A DNA stretch of 64,000 nt from Cohnella fermenti (GTDB taxonomy: Bacteria; Bacillota; Bacilli; Paenibacillales; Paenibacillaceae): NCBI RefSeq assembly GCF_004801405.1, contig NZ_SSOB01000003.1, forward strand, positions 1-64,000, given 5' to 3'. Both the position numbers and the translations under genes were made by a program. Shown one piece after another: positions 8,789 to 17,373 of the stretch; the stretch's first letter is position 1; every line of letters begins with the position of its first letter. The notes beneath the pieces were generated by a model. The model had not been told where the DNA came from. It worked only from the letters and a program-made list of their open reading frames with translations, and made no database searches.

Positions 8789-9005
8789 ACTTATCTCTCT
8801 TCTCCCCGTGGCTCAGGAACCTCCGCTGGCCGATCATGACCTCTGGTCTTCGGTCAGCCTGTTCCCCTTGCACCTCCTTATCCTGAACGAAAGGGAGAAG
8901 AGACCTAATGCCGCCAGAGGGAATAGGACGCAGGGGAGAGGGGAGAGGGGAGAGGTGCCGAACGGGATGGCCAGCGGAAACGAACGGTCGATAGGCGGTT
9001 TTTGC
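8789..9005 (+). repeat. Dispersed inverted-repeat element, copy B
   Basis: Second copy of the element, in opposite orientation to copy A. The left terminus is ACTTATCTCTCTTCTCCCC (8789) and the right is AGGGAGAAGAGACCTAATG (ending 8910). The G-rich right extension runs to the hairpin GGCGGTTTTTGCCGC at about 8995-9009. Similarity to copy A covers both termini, the interior and the extension. No transposase is present. Confidence 0.75.
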
Positions 9006-9010
9006 CGCAC

Positions 9011-9165
9011 ATTGGCCCCTCCAACCGGCCCTTCGGAGCAACGTTAGGCGAGTTAGCCGCTCATCAGCCCTTCCAATCGGCTCTTCAGGGCATCGTTAGG
9101 CGGGATTCCCGCTTATTGGCCCTTCAACAGGCTCTTCAGAGTGTCGTTGTATGCCTCTTCACTAA
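9011..9165 (+). repeat. 52-bp tandem repeat array T6 (about 2.7 degenerate units)
   Basis: Three diverged units begin at 9011, 9063 and 9115, exactly 52 bp apart. They share GCCCTTCCAAnCGGCnCTTC near the start and CGTTAGGCG in the middle; the second has a GCGGGATTCCCGC hairpin. The sequence is unrelated to array T1, but the period is identical. The third unit decays towards 9165. Confidence 0.75.
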
Positions 9166-9279
9166 CCCCGTTCACCCAGTCTCCCCACCCAACTTCCCCT
9201 ACTGTAGGCTTCATGACGAGGGATCACCGCATACGCATAATTTTCATTGTAGGGGGTGACAACTGTCCTTGTTGTCATA
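9166..9279. other. Non-coding spacer between arrays T6 and T2
   Basis: About 115 bp without a gene or a clear promoter. It separates two 52-bp arrays upstream of the lipase gene. Confidence 0.35.
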
Positions 9280-9459
9280 GAGGTTTTTCGCATAGAAATG
9301 GTCGTCGGAGGCGGACGGTCGGCGATTGTGTGCGGTTTTTCGCATAGAAATGGTCGTCGGAGGCGGACGGTCGGCGATTGTGTGCGATTTTTCGCATAGA
9401 AATGGTCGTCGGAGGCGGTTGGTCGGCGATTGTGTGCGGTTTTTCGTATATAAACGGTC
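9280..9459 (+). repeat. 52-bp tandem repeat array T2 (about 3.4 units)
   Basis: Same repeat sequence as T1, with full units at 9304, 9356 and 9408 (period 52) and a partial unit before them. The core GTGTGCGGTTTTTCGCATAG is kept; the last unit drifts (TTCGTATATAAACGG). It ends about 50 bp before the lipase start, so it lies in the 5' region of that gene. Confidence 0.95.
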
Positions 9460-9512
9460 AAGCACCGCCTCTCCCTGCGCCTAATAAAATATAGGTGAGA
9501 GGGGGAAGGCGC

Positions 9513-10304
9513 ATGGGAACGAAGGGATTCGACGCACGTCGCGCCATATTGCTGGCGGGCGTCTGCAGCCAGACGTATAAGCAGTACGATCATCCGGACG
9601 GCGGCTTCATCGTTCCTTCCCCTTACCGGGCGGTGGCTGTCTTCGACGCCCAGTCGCTGAATCGCAATCGAGAGTCGTTCGGCTTCATTCTGGAATCGGA
9701 CGAAGAGGTTGTGGTCGCATTCCGGGGAACGAGCTCGACATCCGATTGGCTGTCCGACGCGATCGCATACCAGATGAAGTTCCCTTATGCGAAGAACGCC
9801 GGGCAGACACATCGGGGCTTCACCCAGATCTATAAATCCGCACGGGCCGACATCATGGAAGTGCTGCACGGGATAGGCAAGGAGAAGCGGATCTACGTCA
9901 CGGGGCACAGCCTTGGTGGGGCGTTGGCCACGCTGTGCGTGATGGATGTCGCGGCGAACTGTCCCTTCCGCGCCCATGGCATGTATTCATTCGGCTCGCC
10001 GCGGGTCGGGGATCCGGCGTTCGTCCGGGCTTATTCGGAAGCGGTGCCGAATTCCCATCGGGTCAGCAATCTGTTCGATGCGGTTCCTTATCTTCCGCCG
10101 ACTGTTTTCCGGCTGCCGAGAAGCGACAAGGTATACGAGTATCGGCACGTGCGGACCGTCTATCCGATGGAGTTCCGCAAGCGGACGATGTCCGGCAACC
10201 ACGTGATCGGCAGCTACTTCTGGGAGCTGGCGAAGAAGGACTCCGCCTACGCGACTGCTCTGTGCACGGCCAATCCGGGCTTCTGCCCGGCGCGACCCCA
10301 ATAA
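9513..10304 (+). CDS. Lipase, class 3 family alpha/beta hydrolase
   Basis: Class 3 lipase (PF01764), predicted to hydrolyse acylglycerol or related esters. With ATG 9513 it has 263 residues. The nucleophile elbow GHSLGGALAT lies near residue 130 (Ser about 132), preceded by the oxyanion strand VVVAFRGTSSTSDWLSD near 70. The catalytic Asp is probably in NLFDAVPYLP (near 188), and the His in SGNHVIGSYF (near 229). No signal peptide is evident, so it may be cytoplasmic or exported by another route. The start is supported by GAGAGGGGGAAGG four bases upstream; GTG 9495 would precede the ribosome site. It is followed by an inverted repeat and stands alone in a repeat-rich region. Confidence 0.9.
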   Translation: MGTKGFDARRAILLAGVCSQTYKQYDHPDGGFIVPSPYRAVAVFDAQSLNRNRESFGFILESDEEVVVAFRGTSSTSDWLSDAIAYQMKFPYAKNAGQTHRGFTQIYKSARADIMEVLHGIGKEKRIYVTGHSLGGALATLCVMDVAANCPFRAHGMYSFGSPRVGDPAFVRAYSEAVPNSHRVSNLFDAVPYLPPTVFRLPRSDKVYEYRHVRTVYPMEFRKRTMSGNHVIGSYFWELAKKDSAYATALCTANPGFCPARPQ

Positions 10305-10305
10305 G

Positions 10306-10356
10306 AAGAGAAGGCAGCGTAGCGGCCTAATTGAGCCGGGAACGCCGCCTTCTCTT
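10306..10356 (+). terminator. Terminator-like inverted repeat after the lipase gene
   Basis: AAGAGAAGGC (10306-10315) and GCCTTCTCTT (10347-10356) form a perfect 10-bp stem with a 31-base loop, starting just after the stop codon. The short following run (CGTT) makes intrinsic termination plausible but not strong. Confidence 0.55.
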
Positions 10357-10418
10357 CGTTATGCGGAGCGAAAGTCGGGAAGCAGACAGCATGGCGGCTA
10401 GTTGGGCAGCAGTTGTAA

Positions 10419-10540
10419 GGAAAAACCGCACAACGCCGCCTCCGGAGGGCCGAATGGAACTCCGATGTACGGAAAAGTCGCACAACGCCGCGGCCGCAAG
10501 GTCGGATCGAGCTCCGATGTACGGAAAATCCGCACATGGC
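10419..10540 (+). repeat. 52-bp tandem repeat array T3 (about 2.3 units)
   Basis: GGAAAAACCGCACAAC, GGAAAAGTCGCACAAC and GGAAAATCCGCACATG start at 10419, 10471 and 10523, 52 bp apart. Between them CTCCGATGTAC is repeated. The GGAAAA-YCGCA core equals the reverse complement of the T1/T2 core and matches T4/T5, while the rest of the unit differs. Confidence 0.85.
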
Positions 10541-10690
10541 GGAATTCTCGCATCCGATCGCTCTCCTGTCAGCATCCCACCGCTCACTTGTCCTGCCCCA
10601 CACTCTCCTACCGTTCTCCCGCCGCTCTCCTGCCCATCCTCTCACAGCTTACTTTTCCGCCAACTCCCCGCGTTGTTGCCATAAGCACCA
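10541..10690. other. Pyrimidine-rich non-coding stretch
   Basis: About 150 bp rich in C and T on the plus strand (repeated CTCTCC, CGCTCTCCTG at 10559 and 10623). No gene or hairpin was recognised. Confidence 0.4.
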
Positions 10691-10692
10691 TA

Positions 10693-10722
10693 TTGACAGA
10701 TCCAGCCAATCCGGCGTACCAT
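10693..10722 (+). promoter_or_regulatory. Candidate sigma-A promoter of the LysR gene
   Basis: TTGACA at 10693-10698 and TACCAT at 10717-10722 are separated by 18 bp, about 45 bp upstream of the LysR start codon. The -35 is consensus and the -10 matches four of six positions. Confidence 0.5.
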
Positions 10723-10764
10723 TAGGCCATCCATATAACCAAGTTAAATAATAGGAAAAGTAGG

Positions 10765-11658
10765 ATGTGTGATCGGATGAACATCGAAAACATGGAAGCG
10801 TTCGTGTACGTGATCCATTACGGCAGCTTCAATAAGGCGGCGGATGCGTTGTTCCTGTCGCAGCCCTCGGTGACGGCGCGCATTCAGTCGCTGGAACGGG
10901 AACTGAACTGCCAACTGTTCGACCGGGTCGGCAAGCAGGTTCAGATTACCGAAGAAGGCAAGCGGTTTCTTCCATACGCGCAGCAACTGCTGCAGATTTA
11001 TCGCAAGGGCAAGCAGCACGTTCAGTATAAAAAGCAGCTTCCGAACGAGATGAGAATCGGCTGCACGGTATCCGTGGCCAATTATTTGATTCCGGGGCTT
11101 CTGCCTGCGCTCAGGGAGAGATTCCCGGAGATCCGGTTTAAGCTGCAGACCGGCACGACCGATGAGCTGGCGGCGAAGGTGCTGAACAAGGAGATCGATC
11201 TCGCCCTGGCGCGCCCGGTGAACCATCCGGAGCTTCGCGCCGCGCGGCTGCTGCTCGATCCGATCCGGCTTCACGTGTACGAAGGGCATCCCTTCCTGCT
11301 CGAGGACAATCTGGGCATCGAGGCGCTGGCGGGCGAGCCGCTTGTCTTCTTCGAGTGCGGAGCGCTCGATTGGCTGCGGATTCATCGGATTTTCGAATCG
11401 TTGGATCGGCCGCCGCGGATCGAGATTCAGACCGACAATTCCGAGACGGCCAAGAAGCTCGTGCTGCAGCAAGCCGGCATCTGCTTCCTGCCGGGCATCT
11501 GCGCGCGGCAAGAGGTGGAGGAGGGCAGGCTGTTCCCGATTGACTTCGCGGAGACGTCCGGCATCTCGATGCAGACGTGTGCGCTGACGCTTCAAGGCGA
11601 GAACACGGACTTCGTTCAGGAGCTGACCGCCATGATTAAGGCGCGAACGAGTGCGTAG
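10765..11658 (+). CDS. LysR-family transcriptional regulator (YtlI-like by context)
   Basis: LysR regulator, 297 residues. The N-terminal winged helix-turn-helix (MNIENMEAFVYVIHYGSFNK, then AADALFLSQPSVTARIQSLE) covers about residues 5-65. The effector-binding domain (about 95-290) contains a typical MRIGCTVSVANYLIPGLLP start. It lies immediately upstream, in the same direction, of an amino-acid importer and S-modified-cysteine operon. In Bacillus the LysR protein YtlI activates the equivalent ytmI operon. The regulatory link is inferred from this synteny, not from motifs. ATG 10765 has AGGAAAAG at a normal distance; ATG 10777 is an alternative giving 293 residues. Confidence 0.88.
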   Translation: MCDRMNIENMEAFVYVIHYGSFNKAADALFLSQPSVTARIQSLERELNCQLFDRVGKQVQITEEGKRFLPYAQQLLQIYRKGKQHVQYKKQLPNEMRIGCTVSVANYLIPGLLPALRERFPEIRFKLQTGTTDELAAKVLNKEIDLALARPVNHPELRAARLLLDPIRLHVYEGHPFLLEDNLGIEALAGEPLVFFECGALDWLRIHRIFESLDRPPRIEIQTDNSETAKKLVLQQAGICFLPGICARQEVEEGRLFPIDFAETSGISMQTCALTLQGENTDFVQELTAMIKARTSA

Positions 11659-11741
11659 TTAAACCGCCCCATTAACCAAGCCCACCGCATCTCGATTCAA
11701 AAGTTGAATTTATCGATAGACGATCTCTATTGGAAGTTGCA

Positions 11742-11770
11742 TTGACGCTGCCCGCGGCGGGTGATAAATT
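11742..11770 (+). promoter_or_regulatory. Promoter of the tcy/ytm-like operon
   Basis: TTGACG (11742-11747) and TAAATT (11765-11770) with a 17-bp spacer fit a sigma-A promoter, about 75 bp upstream of the solute-binding protein gene. Confidence 0.6.
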
Positions 11771-11779
11771 TAGTTCATC

Positions 11780-11808
11780 ATAATTCTCACTTATCGGGTA
11801 GGAATTAT
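11780..11808 (+). promoter_or_regulatory. Inverted repeat, candidate CymR-like operator
   Basis: ATAATTC (11780-11786) and GAATTAT (11802-11808) form a 7-bp inverted repeat just downstream of the -10 box. The arrangement TAATTC ... GGAATT resembles, from memory, the motif bound by CymR, repressor of cysteine metabolism genes in Bacillus. A site over the start of transcription would repress. The assignment needs a motif scan. Confidence 0.4.
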
Positions 11809-11844
11809 AAGTTATCACTAAGACATGGGTGGAGGGTCTACCAA

Positions 11845-12750
11845 ATGAGAAAAACATTAACGATCGCAACAGCCGTCATCAGCCTGGCCGCGGTGCTCGG
11901 AGGCTGCGGCAATAACGGCAACGGCAATTCCGCCGGAGCGAATTCGTCCGCATCCCCATCAGCCGCATCTCCGTCGTCCGCGTCCCCGGCCGCATCCCCA
12001 TCGACCGCCTCCGCGTCGAGCGAGGCGCCCGCGGAGGTCAAGAAGATCATCGTCGGCACGGGCACGCAGTTCCCGAAGGTCGCCTTCCTCGACGAGAGCG
12101 GCAAGCTGACCGGCTTCGACGTCGAGCTCGTGCGCGAGATCGACAATCGCCTGCCGCAATACGAATTCGAGCTGCAAACCTACGATTTCGCCAACCTGCT
12201 GCTTAGCCTCGAGACGAAGAAGATCGACTTCGTCGCCCACGAGATGGAGAAGAATCCGGAGCGCGAAGCGAAGTATCTTTTCAACAAGGAACCGTACGCG
12301 CACTGGCAGAACAAGCTCATCGTCGCCAAGGACAACGACTCGATCCAGACGCTCGCGGACCTGGAAGGCAAGAAGGTGATCGTCGGCGCAACGAGCGCGG
12401 AAGCGCAGATCGTCGAGAATTACAACAAGGAGCACAAAGACGCGATCAAGATCGTGTACTCGAGCGGAGGCTCCTCGGACTTCGTCAGCCAGATCTCCTC
12501 GGGCCGGGTGGATGCGACGATCGGAGCGGACTTCACGCTGCCGCTCATCGACCCGGAAGGCAAGCTGAAGTCGACGGGCGAGCACCTCAGCGCGGCGGAC
12601 ATTCTGTTCGTCTTCCGCAAGGACGATCCGGATGAGCAGACGCTTGCCGACGCGGTCGACGGGGCGATCAAGGAGCTCAAGGCGGACGGCACGCTGGGCA
12701 AGCTGAGCACGGAATGGCTCGGCTCGGACTTCACCAAGGATATCCAATAA
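11845..12750 (+). CDS. Amino acid ABC transporter substrate-binding lipoprotein (TcyJ/TcyK-like)
   Basis: Periplasmic-binding-protein type 2 domain of the polar amino acid family (SBP_bac_3), 301 residues. The signal peptide ends in a lipobox (LAAVLGGC), so the mature protein is anchored at Cys near residue 19. A 40-residue Ser/Ala/Pro-rich linker (repeated SPSAA/SPSSA) follows, then the ligand domain starting at VKKIIVGTGTQFPK. GFDVELVREI and the second-lobe GKKVIVGATSAEAQIVE strings are typical. It is the first gene of an importer set; in the ytm operon the equivalent TcyJ/TcyK proteins bind cystine and related sulfur amino acids. Only one binding protein is present here, against two in Bacillus. 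GGTGGAGGG eight bases upstream supports ATG 11845. Confidence 0.88.
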   Translation: MRKTLTIATAVISLAAVLGGCGNNGNGNSAGANSSASPSAASPSSASPAASPSTASASSEAPAEVKKIIVGTGTQFPKVAFLDESGKLTGFDVELVREIDNRLPQYEFELQTYDFANLLLSLETKKIDFVAHEMEKNPEREAKYLFNKEPYAHWQNKLIVAKDNDSIQTLADLEGKKVIVGATSAEAQIVENYNKEHKDAIKIVYSSGGSSDFVSQISSGRVDATIGADFTLPLIDPEGKLKSTGEHLSAADILFVFRKDDPDEQTLADAVDGAIKELKADGTLGKLSTEWLGSDFTKDIQ

Positions 12751-12826
12751 TCAATCCGTCTTCTGCAGGCGAATGCGCACATGCCGCCGCGTGCGCACCG
12801 ATCAGGCTTAGGGGAGGAGAACGGGA

Positions 12827-13642
12827 ATGCCAGGAGCCAAATTCGATATTCATTACGTGTTCGATTATTTTCCCAAGCAGCTCTCCACGCTCAGCCTTAC
12901 GCTAACGATCGTAGGTCTGTCCATTCTGCTGGGATTGGGCTTCGGCTTTCTCGTCGCCCTTCCCCGTCTTTACAAAGTACCGGTGCTGCAGCGAGTGTCC
13001 CAGGTTTACGTGTCTTTTTTCCGCGGGACCCCGATTCTGATTCAATTGTTCCTGATCTACTACGGTCTGCCCGAAGTTCTTAAGCTCTTCTCCGTCGACG
13101 TTACCCGAACGCCGGTGCTTGCCTTCGTTGTTCTGACGTATTCCCTGCACGCAGGGGCGTACATCTCCGAGATGATCCGGGCCGGGGTGACGGCGGTGGA
13201 CCGGGGGCAGGTCGAAGCGGCGTACTCCGTCGGGATGAGCGGCTTCCAGGCCTTCGTGCGCATCGTGCTGCCGCAGGCGCTCGCCATCTCGCTGCCCGTC
13301 TTCGCCAACCTGGTGATCGCGACCCTCAAGGACACTTCGCTTGCGTTCTCGCTCGGGGTGATGGAGATGACCGGCAAGGCGCAGACGCTCATTACGCTAA
13401 GCCAGCACTTCGTGGAGACGTACATCGCGCTCGCCATCCTTTACTTCGTCATCAGTTTTATCCTGGAGAAAATCTTCTACGTGCTGGAACGTCGACTGCT
13501 GAAGCATGAACGGCAGGAGGCGGGGGCGGGGACGGGACGAAGGTTCGGCTGGAGAAGCGCTCCTACGCTCCGCAACCTGCTCACTGGAACGACCCGCGGC
13601 CGAGGCGGAGCCCGGGCCCGAGACGGGAGGTCGGAAGCATGA
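12827..13642 (+). CDS. tcyL: Amino acid ABC transporter permease (TcyL-like)
   Basis: Membrane permease of the His/Glu/Gln/Arg/cystine (HisM/TcyL) family, 271 residues. The protein has five or so membrane segments, an N-terminal [20 protein letters not shown] motif and the EAA loop [20 protein letters not shown] near residue 130-150 that docks on the ATPase. It pairs with the following permease as a heterodimer. The C terminus carries about 40 extra Arg/Gly-rich residues (after [10 protein letters not shown]) not usual for the family; this tail spans the ribosome site of the next gene, and the two genes overlap by four bases (ATGA). GGGGAGGAG precedes ATG 12827. The gene symbol rests on operon synteny with the Bacillus ytm operon. 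Confidence 0.88.
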   Translation: MPGAKFDIHYVFDYFPKQLSTLSLTLTIVGLSILLGLGFGFLVALPRLYKVPVLQRVSQVYVSFFRGTPILIQLFLIYYGLPEVLKLFSVDVTRTPVLAFVVLTYSLHAGAYISEMIRAGVTAVDRGQVEAAYSVGMSGFQAFVRIVLPQALAISLPVFANLVIATLKDTSLAFSLGVMEMTGKAQTLITLSQHFVETYIALAILYFVISFILEKIFYVLERRLLKHERQEAGAGTGRRFGWRSAPTLRNLLTGTTRGRGGARARDGRSEA

Positions 13643-14349
13643 AGCTCGATCCCGCGTTTATCTGGACCGCCTTCGTCAAGCTGCTGCCAGCCATTCCGAT
13701 AACCCTGTACCTGACGGTCATCTCGGTGCTCGCCGGACTGCTGTTCGGGACGGGAATCGCGCTGCTGAGGATTTACCGGGTTCCGGTGCTGAGCCAGATC
13801 GCTTCCGGGTACGTGACGTTTATCCGGGGAACTCCGATGCTGGTGCATCTGTACCTCGTGTACTTCGGGCTGCCGGCCATCATCGATGTCGTCTCGGAGA
13901 GCTTCGGCTGGTCGTTCCGCTCGGTCTCGGTTCCGTACTTCGTCTTCGCGGTGATCGCCTTCACGATTACGGCCAGCGCTTATATGTCCGAGGTCGTCCG
14001 CTCCGGCCTGCTTGCCGTCAACCGCGGGCAGTTGGAGGCCGCGCATTCGATCGGCATGACGACGCCGCAGGCGCTGCGCCGGATCGTCTTCCCGCAAGCG
14101 TTCGCCGCGAGCCTTCCGAATCTGACGAACAGCCTGATCGGGATGCTGCACGGCTCGACGCTGGCGTTCACCGTGTCGGTCGTCGAGATCATGGCGAAGG
14201 CGCAGATCGTCGCTTCGACGAACTGGAAGTTCTTCGAGGCTTATCTGGCCGCGGCGCTGATCTTCTGGGGGCTCACCGTTCTGATCGAGAGAATCGCGGC
14301 GCGCGTCGAGCGCCGGATCAACGTCTACAACCGAGGAGGGGTCGCATGA
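13639..14349 (+). CDS. tcyM: Amino acid ABC transporter permease (TcyM-like)
   Basis: Second permease of the importer, 236 residues, same family as its upstream neighbour. It contains the conserved [20 protein letters not shown] segment and the EAA loop [20 protein letters not shown]. Five predicted membrane helices fit the family. GGGAGGTCGGAAGC gives the ribosome site, inside the tail of the previous gene. The gene overlaps both neighbours by four bases (ATGA at each junction), which indicates translational coupling and fixed stoichiometry with TcyL and TcyN. Confidence 0.9.
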   Translation: MKLDPAFIWTAFVKLLPAIPITLYLTVISVLAGLLFGTGIALLRIYRVPVLSQIASGYVTFIRGTPMLVHLYLVYFGLPAIIDVVSESFGWSFRSVSVPYFVFAVIAFTITASAYMSEVVRSGLLAVNRGQLEAAHSIGMTTPQALRRIVFPQAFAASLPNLTNSLIGMLHGSTLAFTVSVVEIMAKAQIVASTNWKFFEAYLAAALIFWGLTVLIERIAARVERRINVYNRGGVA

Positions 14350-15098
14350 TCCAGCTTAGCCGTATCACGAAGTCGTTCGGCCGCCACGAGGTGCTGAAGG
14401 GCATCGACTTGAACGTCGGGAAGGGAGAGGTCGTCGCGATTCTCGGGCCGAGCGGTTCGGGCAAGACGACACTGCTGCGGTGCATCAACTTCCTAGAGCG
14501 TCCGAGCGGAGGAACGGTGGCGATCGGGGAGGCCAAGGCGGATGGCAAGCACCCGTCGAAGAAGGACATCCGCGAGCTGCGGCTGAAGTCCGCGATGGTG
14601 TTCCAGCATTACAATCTGTTCCGGCACAAGACCGCGCTGGAGAACGTGATGGAAGGGCTTGTCATCGTTCGGAAAATCCCCAAAGAGAAGGCGCGAGCGA
14701 AGAGCGTCGAGGTACTGGAGAAGGTCGGCCTGGGTGCGAAGATCGATGCTTATCCGAGCCAGTTGTCCGGCGGACAGCAGCAGCGGGTCGGCATCGCCAG
14801 AGCGCTGGCGCTGGAGCCGGAGGTGATCCTCTTCGACGAGCCGACGTCCGCGCTTGACCCGGAGCTTGTCGGAGAGGTGCTCGAGGTCATCCGCCGGATT
14901 GCGAAGGAAGGCATCACGATGGTTGTCGTCACGCACGAGATGGGCTTCGCGCGAGACGTCGCCAACCGGGTCGTGTTCATGGACGAAGGGGCCGTCATTG
15001 AAGAGGGCGATCCTAGGGAGATTTTCGCCAAGCCGAAGCAAGAGCGAACGAAGCAATTCTTGAAGCGGATTACGCCGGAGCCCAATTACTCGATATGA
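14346..15098 (+). CDS. tcyN: Amino acid ABC transporter ATP-binding protein (TcyN-like)
   Basis: ATPase subunit of the importer, 250 residues, the usual length for GlnQ/TcyN proteins. Walker A is GPSGSGKTT near residue 38, the Q-loop lies in MVFQHYNLF, the ABC signature is [17 protein letters not shown] near 140, Walker B is [13 protein letters not shown] near 162, and the switch His is in [13 protein letters not shown] 14346 overlaps the stop of the second permease. The C terminus ends at a stop inside an 18-bp tandem repeat. With the two permeases and the lipoprotein it forms a complete importer, probably for cystine, S-alkylcysteines or related sulfur amino acids. Confidence 0.93.
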   Translation: MIQLSRITKSFGRHEVLKGIDLNVGKGEVVAILGPSGSGKTTLLRCINFLERPSGGTVAIGEAKADGKHPSKKDIRELRLKSAMVFQHYNLFRHKTALENVMEGLVIVRKIPKEKARAKSVEVLEKVGLGAKIDAYPSQLSGGQQQRVGIARALALEPEVILFDEPTSALDPELVGEVLEVIRRIAKEGITMVVVTHEMGFARDVANRVVFMDEGAVIEEGDPREIFAKPKQERTKQFLKRITPEPNYSI

Positions 15099-15146
15099 CC
15101 AATAGATTCGATACGACCAATAGATTCGATACGATCAAAAGATTCG
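15093..15146 (+). repeat. 18-bp tandem microduplication at the tcyN-ytmO junction
   Basis: Three contiguous 18-bp units (ATATGACCAATAGATTCG, ATACGACCAATAGATTCG, ATACGATCAAAAGATTCG). The first contains the tcyN stop codon, and the third abuts the GGAGGAG ribosome site of the next gene. Confidence 0.85.
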
Positions 15147-15158
15147 GAGGAGATACGA

Positions 15159-16172
15159 ATGGCCTTGACGCTTAGCTTGTTGGATCAGAGCTTGATAGCC
15201 CCCGGCGACACGGCGGAGCAAGCGCTGCGGAATACGATCGAGATCGCGAAGCTGGCCGACCGGCTCGGCTATCATCGCTTCTGGGTATCCGAGCACCACG
15301 ATTCGGATCAACTGGCCGGCTCTTCGCCGGAGGTGCTGCTCTCGCATCTCGCCGCGGTCACGCAGCGGATAAGGCTCGGCTCGGGAGGCGTCATGCTTCA
15401 GCACTACAGCCCGTACAAGGTGGCCGAGAACTTCAACCTGCTGTCGGCGCTTGCGCCGGGGCGCATCGATCTCGGCATCGGGCGGGCGCCGGGCGGGCTG
15501 CCGAACTCCACGAGGGCGCTGCAGCGCGGCGTTACGGAGCCGATCACGCTTAACGAGAAGCTGGCGGAGCTGGAGCGCTACCTGAGCGGTTCGCTGCCGG
15601 AGGATCATCCGCTGGCCGGCATCAAGGTGACGCCGAAGCCGGAGGTCGCGCCGGACTTGATTCTGCTCGGCGCCAGCGTCGCCAGCGCGGAGTTGGCCGC
15701 GGAGCTCGGGCTGCCGTATGTGTTCGCGCTGTTCATCAACAGCGACCTGGACGTGGCGGAGCAGGCGCTGACCGTCTATCGGGAGCGGTTCGATCCGGCG
15801 AAAGGGACGGCGCCGCGCGCGCTGCTGGCGCTCTCGGTGCTCGTCGCCGAGACGGAAGCGCAGGCGGCGGAGCTGGCCGAGGAGCTGAAGAACGTGAAGA
15901 TCAAGCTCGAGAGCGGCCGCACGGTGACGGTGGGCACCCTCGAGCAGGCGGCGGAGTTCGTTCGTCAGGCGAATGAGCCGTACGAGATCGAGGTGAAGGA
16001 AGCGGACGTGACGAAGGGGACGAAGGATCAGGTGCGCGCTCGGCTGCTTGAATTGCAGGCCCGCTACGAGGTCGACGAATTCATCGTCACGACGGCGATC
16101 AAGGGCTTCGACTTGCGGAAGCGCTCCGTCGAGCTGCTGAGCGAAGCGTTCGCGCCGATCCCGCAGACGTAG
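15159..16172 (+). CDS. ytmO: LLM-class flavin-dependent monooxygenase (YtmO-like)
   Basis: Luciferase-like monooxygenase of about 337 residues, one TIM barrel. Diagnostic strings are LSLLDQSLIAPG at the N terminus, GYHRFWVSEHHDSD near residue 45, IRLGSGGVMLQHYSPYKVAE near 75 and LAPGRIDLGIGRAPGG near 105, as in YtmO/CmoO. In the Bacillus ytm operon this enzyme and YtnJ are implicated in oxidative C-S cleavage of N-acetylated S-substituted cysteines, using reduced FMN. A reductase is not encoded here. Ribosome site GGAGGAG lies just upstream of ATG 15159. It is followed after 19 bases by the M20 deacylase gene. Confidence 0.87.
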   Translation: MALTLSLLDQSLIAPGDTAEQALRNTIEIAKLADRLGYHRFWVSEHHDSDQLAGSSPEVLLSHLAAVTQRIRLGSGGVMLQHYSPYKVAENFNLLSALAPGRIDLGIGRAPGGLPNSTRALQRGVTEPITLNEKLAELERYLSGSLPEDHPLAGIKVTPKPEVAPDLILLGASVASAELAAELGLPYVFALFINSDLDVAEQALTVYRERFDPAKGTAPRALLALSVLVAETEAQAAELAEELKNVKIKLESGRTVTVGTLEQAAEFVRQANEPYEIEVKEADVTKGTKDQVRARLLELQARYEVDEFIVTTAIKGFDLRKRSVELLSEAFAPIPQT

Positions 16173-16191
16173 GACGCAGGAGGGGATACGG

Positions 16192-17373
16192 ATGAGCCGA
16201 AGCTTGGCCGAGATTGTGCAGCGGGAGGTGTTCGAGGCGAAGCTGGTCGCCATACGGCGGCAGCTTCACGCGAACCCCGAGCTGTCGCACGAGGAATTCG
16301 CCACGACCGAATCCATTCGGGGATGGCTTGCGGAAGCGGGCATTCGGCTTCTCGATTATTCGCTCCGCACCGGTGTGATCGCCGAGATCGGCGGAGCGAA
16401 GCCGGGGCCGACGATTGCGTTGAGGGCCGACATCGATGCGCTGCCCGTTCAAGAGGACACGGGGCTTCCGTTCGCCTCCAGAGCACCGGGCAGGATGCAC
16501 GCGTGCGGCCATGATTACCACACGGCCTCGCTGATCGGGGCCGCTTACCTGCTGAAGGAACGGGAGAGTGAGCTGGGCGGCACCGTCAGGCTCATCTTCC
16601 AGCCGGCGGAGGAGAAGGCGAAGGGTGCGCTCGAAGTGATCGCGAGCGGTGCGCTGGACGGCGTCAGCGCCGTCTACGGCCTTCATAACAAGCCGGACCT
16701 GCCGGTCGGCACGATCGGCATCAAGGAAGGGCCGCTGATGGCGGCGGCGGACGGCTTCGTGGTTGAGCTGACCGGCGTCGGCAGCCATGCGGCGGTGCCG
16801 GAAGCGGCGGTCGATCCGGTCGTGGCGGCGGCGCACCTCGTGACGGCGCTGCAGACGATCGTCAGCCGCAACGTGGGCCCGCTCGAGAGCGCCGTCATCA
16901 GTGTGACGCGCCTTCATACCGGCACGTCGTGGAACGTCATTCCGGAGAAGGCGCTGCTCGACGGGACGATCCGCACGTTCGATCCGGCCATAAGAGACCG
17001 GGTGCGGGAGCGGTTCGAGCAGGTAACGGCGGGAATCGCCGCCTCGTTCGGCGTATCCGCGGCGGTGAAGTGGATCGACGGCCCTCCGGCGGTGCACAAC
17101 GACAAGGAGCTGGCGGAAGCCGCCAAGGCGTCGGCCCGCAGCGTCGGTCTGCAGGTGCTGGAGCCGACGCCGTCGCCGGCAGGGGAAGACTTCGCGTTCT
17201 ATCAACGCGTGGTGCCGGGGGCGTTCTTCTTCATGGGCACGTCGGGGCCGCGGGAATGGCATCACCCCGCATTCGACGTCGACGAGCGGGCGCTGCCGCT
17301 GACGGCTGCCTTCCTTGCCCGGTTGGCGGAAGACCATTTGATCCCAAACCAGATAAGGAGTGAAGAGCCATGA
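16192..17373 (+). CDS. M20-family N-acyl amino acid amidohydrolase (YtnL/HipO-like)
   Basis: Metallo-amidohydrolase of the M20D family, 393 residues. The N-terminal catalytic half contains HANPELSHEE near residue 25, ALRADIDALPVQE near 80 with the metal Asp, and MHACGHDYHTASLIG near 100-115 with Cys/His ligands; QPAEEKAKGA near 135 supplies the catalytic Glu pair. The dimerisation lid lies at about 185-300 and the last His ligand near the C terminus (REWHHPAFD). Such enzymes remove acetyl or benzoyl groups from amino acids. In this operon the likely job is de-N-acetylation of cysteine released from an N-acetyl-S-alkyl-cysteine. It overlaps the next gene by four bases. AGGAGGGG precedes ATG 16192. 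Confidence 0.9.
   Translation: MSRSLAEIVQREVFEAKLVAIRRQLHANPELSHEEFATTESIRGWLAEAGIRLLDYSLRTGVIAEIGGAKPGPTIALRADIDALPVQEDTGLPFASRAPGRMHACGHDYHTASLIGAAYLLKERESELGGTVRLIFQPAEEKAKGALEVIASGALDGVSAVYGLHNKPDLPVGTIGIKEGPLMAAADGFVVELTGVGSHAAVPEAAVDPVVAAAHLVTALQTIVSRNVGPLESAVISVTRLHTGTSWNVIPEKALLDGTIRTFDPAIRDRVRERFEQVTAGIAASFGVSAAVKWIDGPPAVHNDKELAEAAKASARSVGLQVLEPTPSPAGEDFAFYQRVVPGAFFFMGTSGPREWHHPAFDVDERALPLTAAFLARLAEDHLIPNQIRSEEP

Noticed and set aside
8333-9459. CRISPR array
   Set aside because: The entire 52-bp unit is conserved, so there are no variable spacers, and no cas genes are near.
9495-9512. GTG start for the lipase
   Set aside because: It precedes the purine-rich ribosome site that serves ATG 9513.
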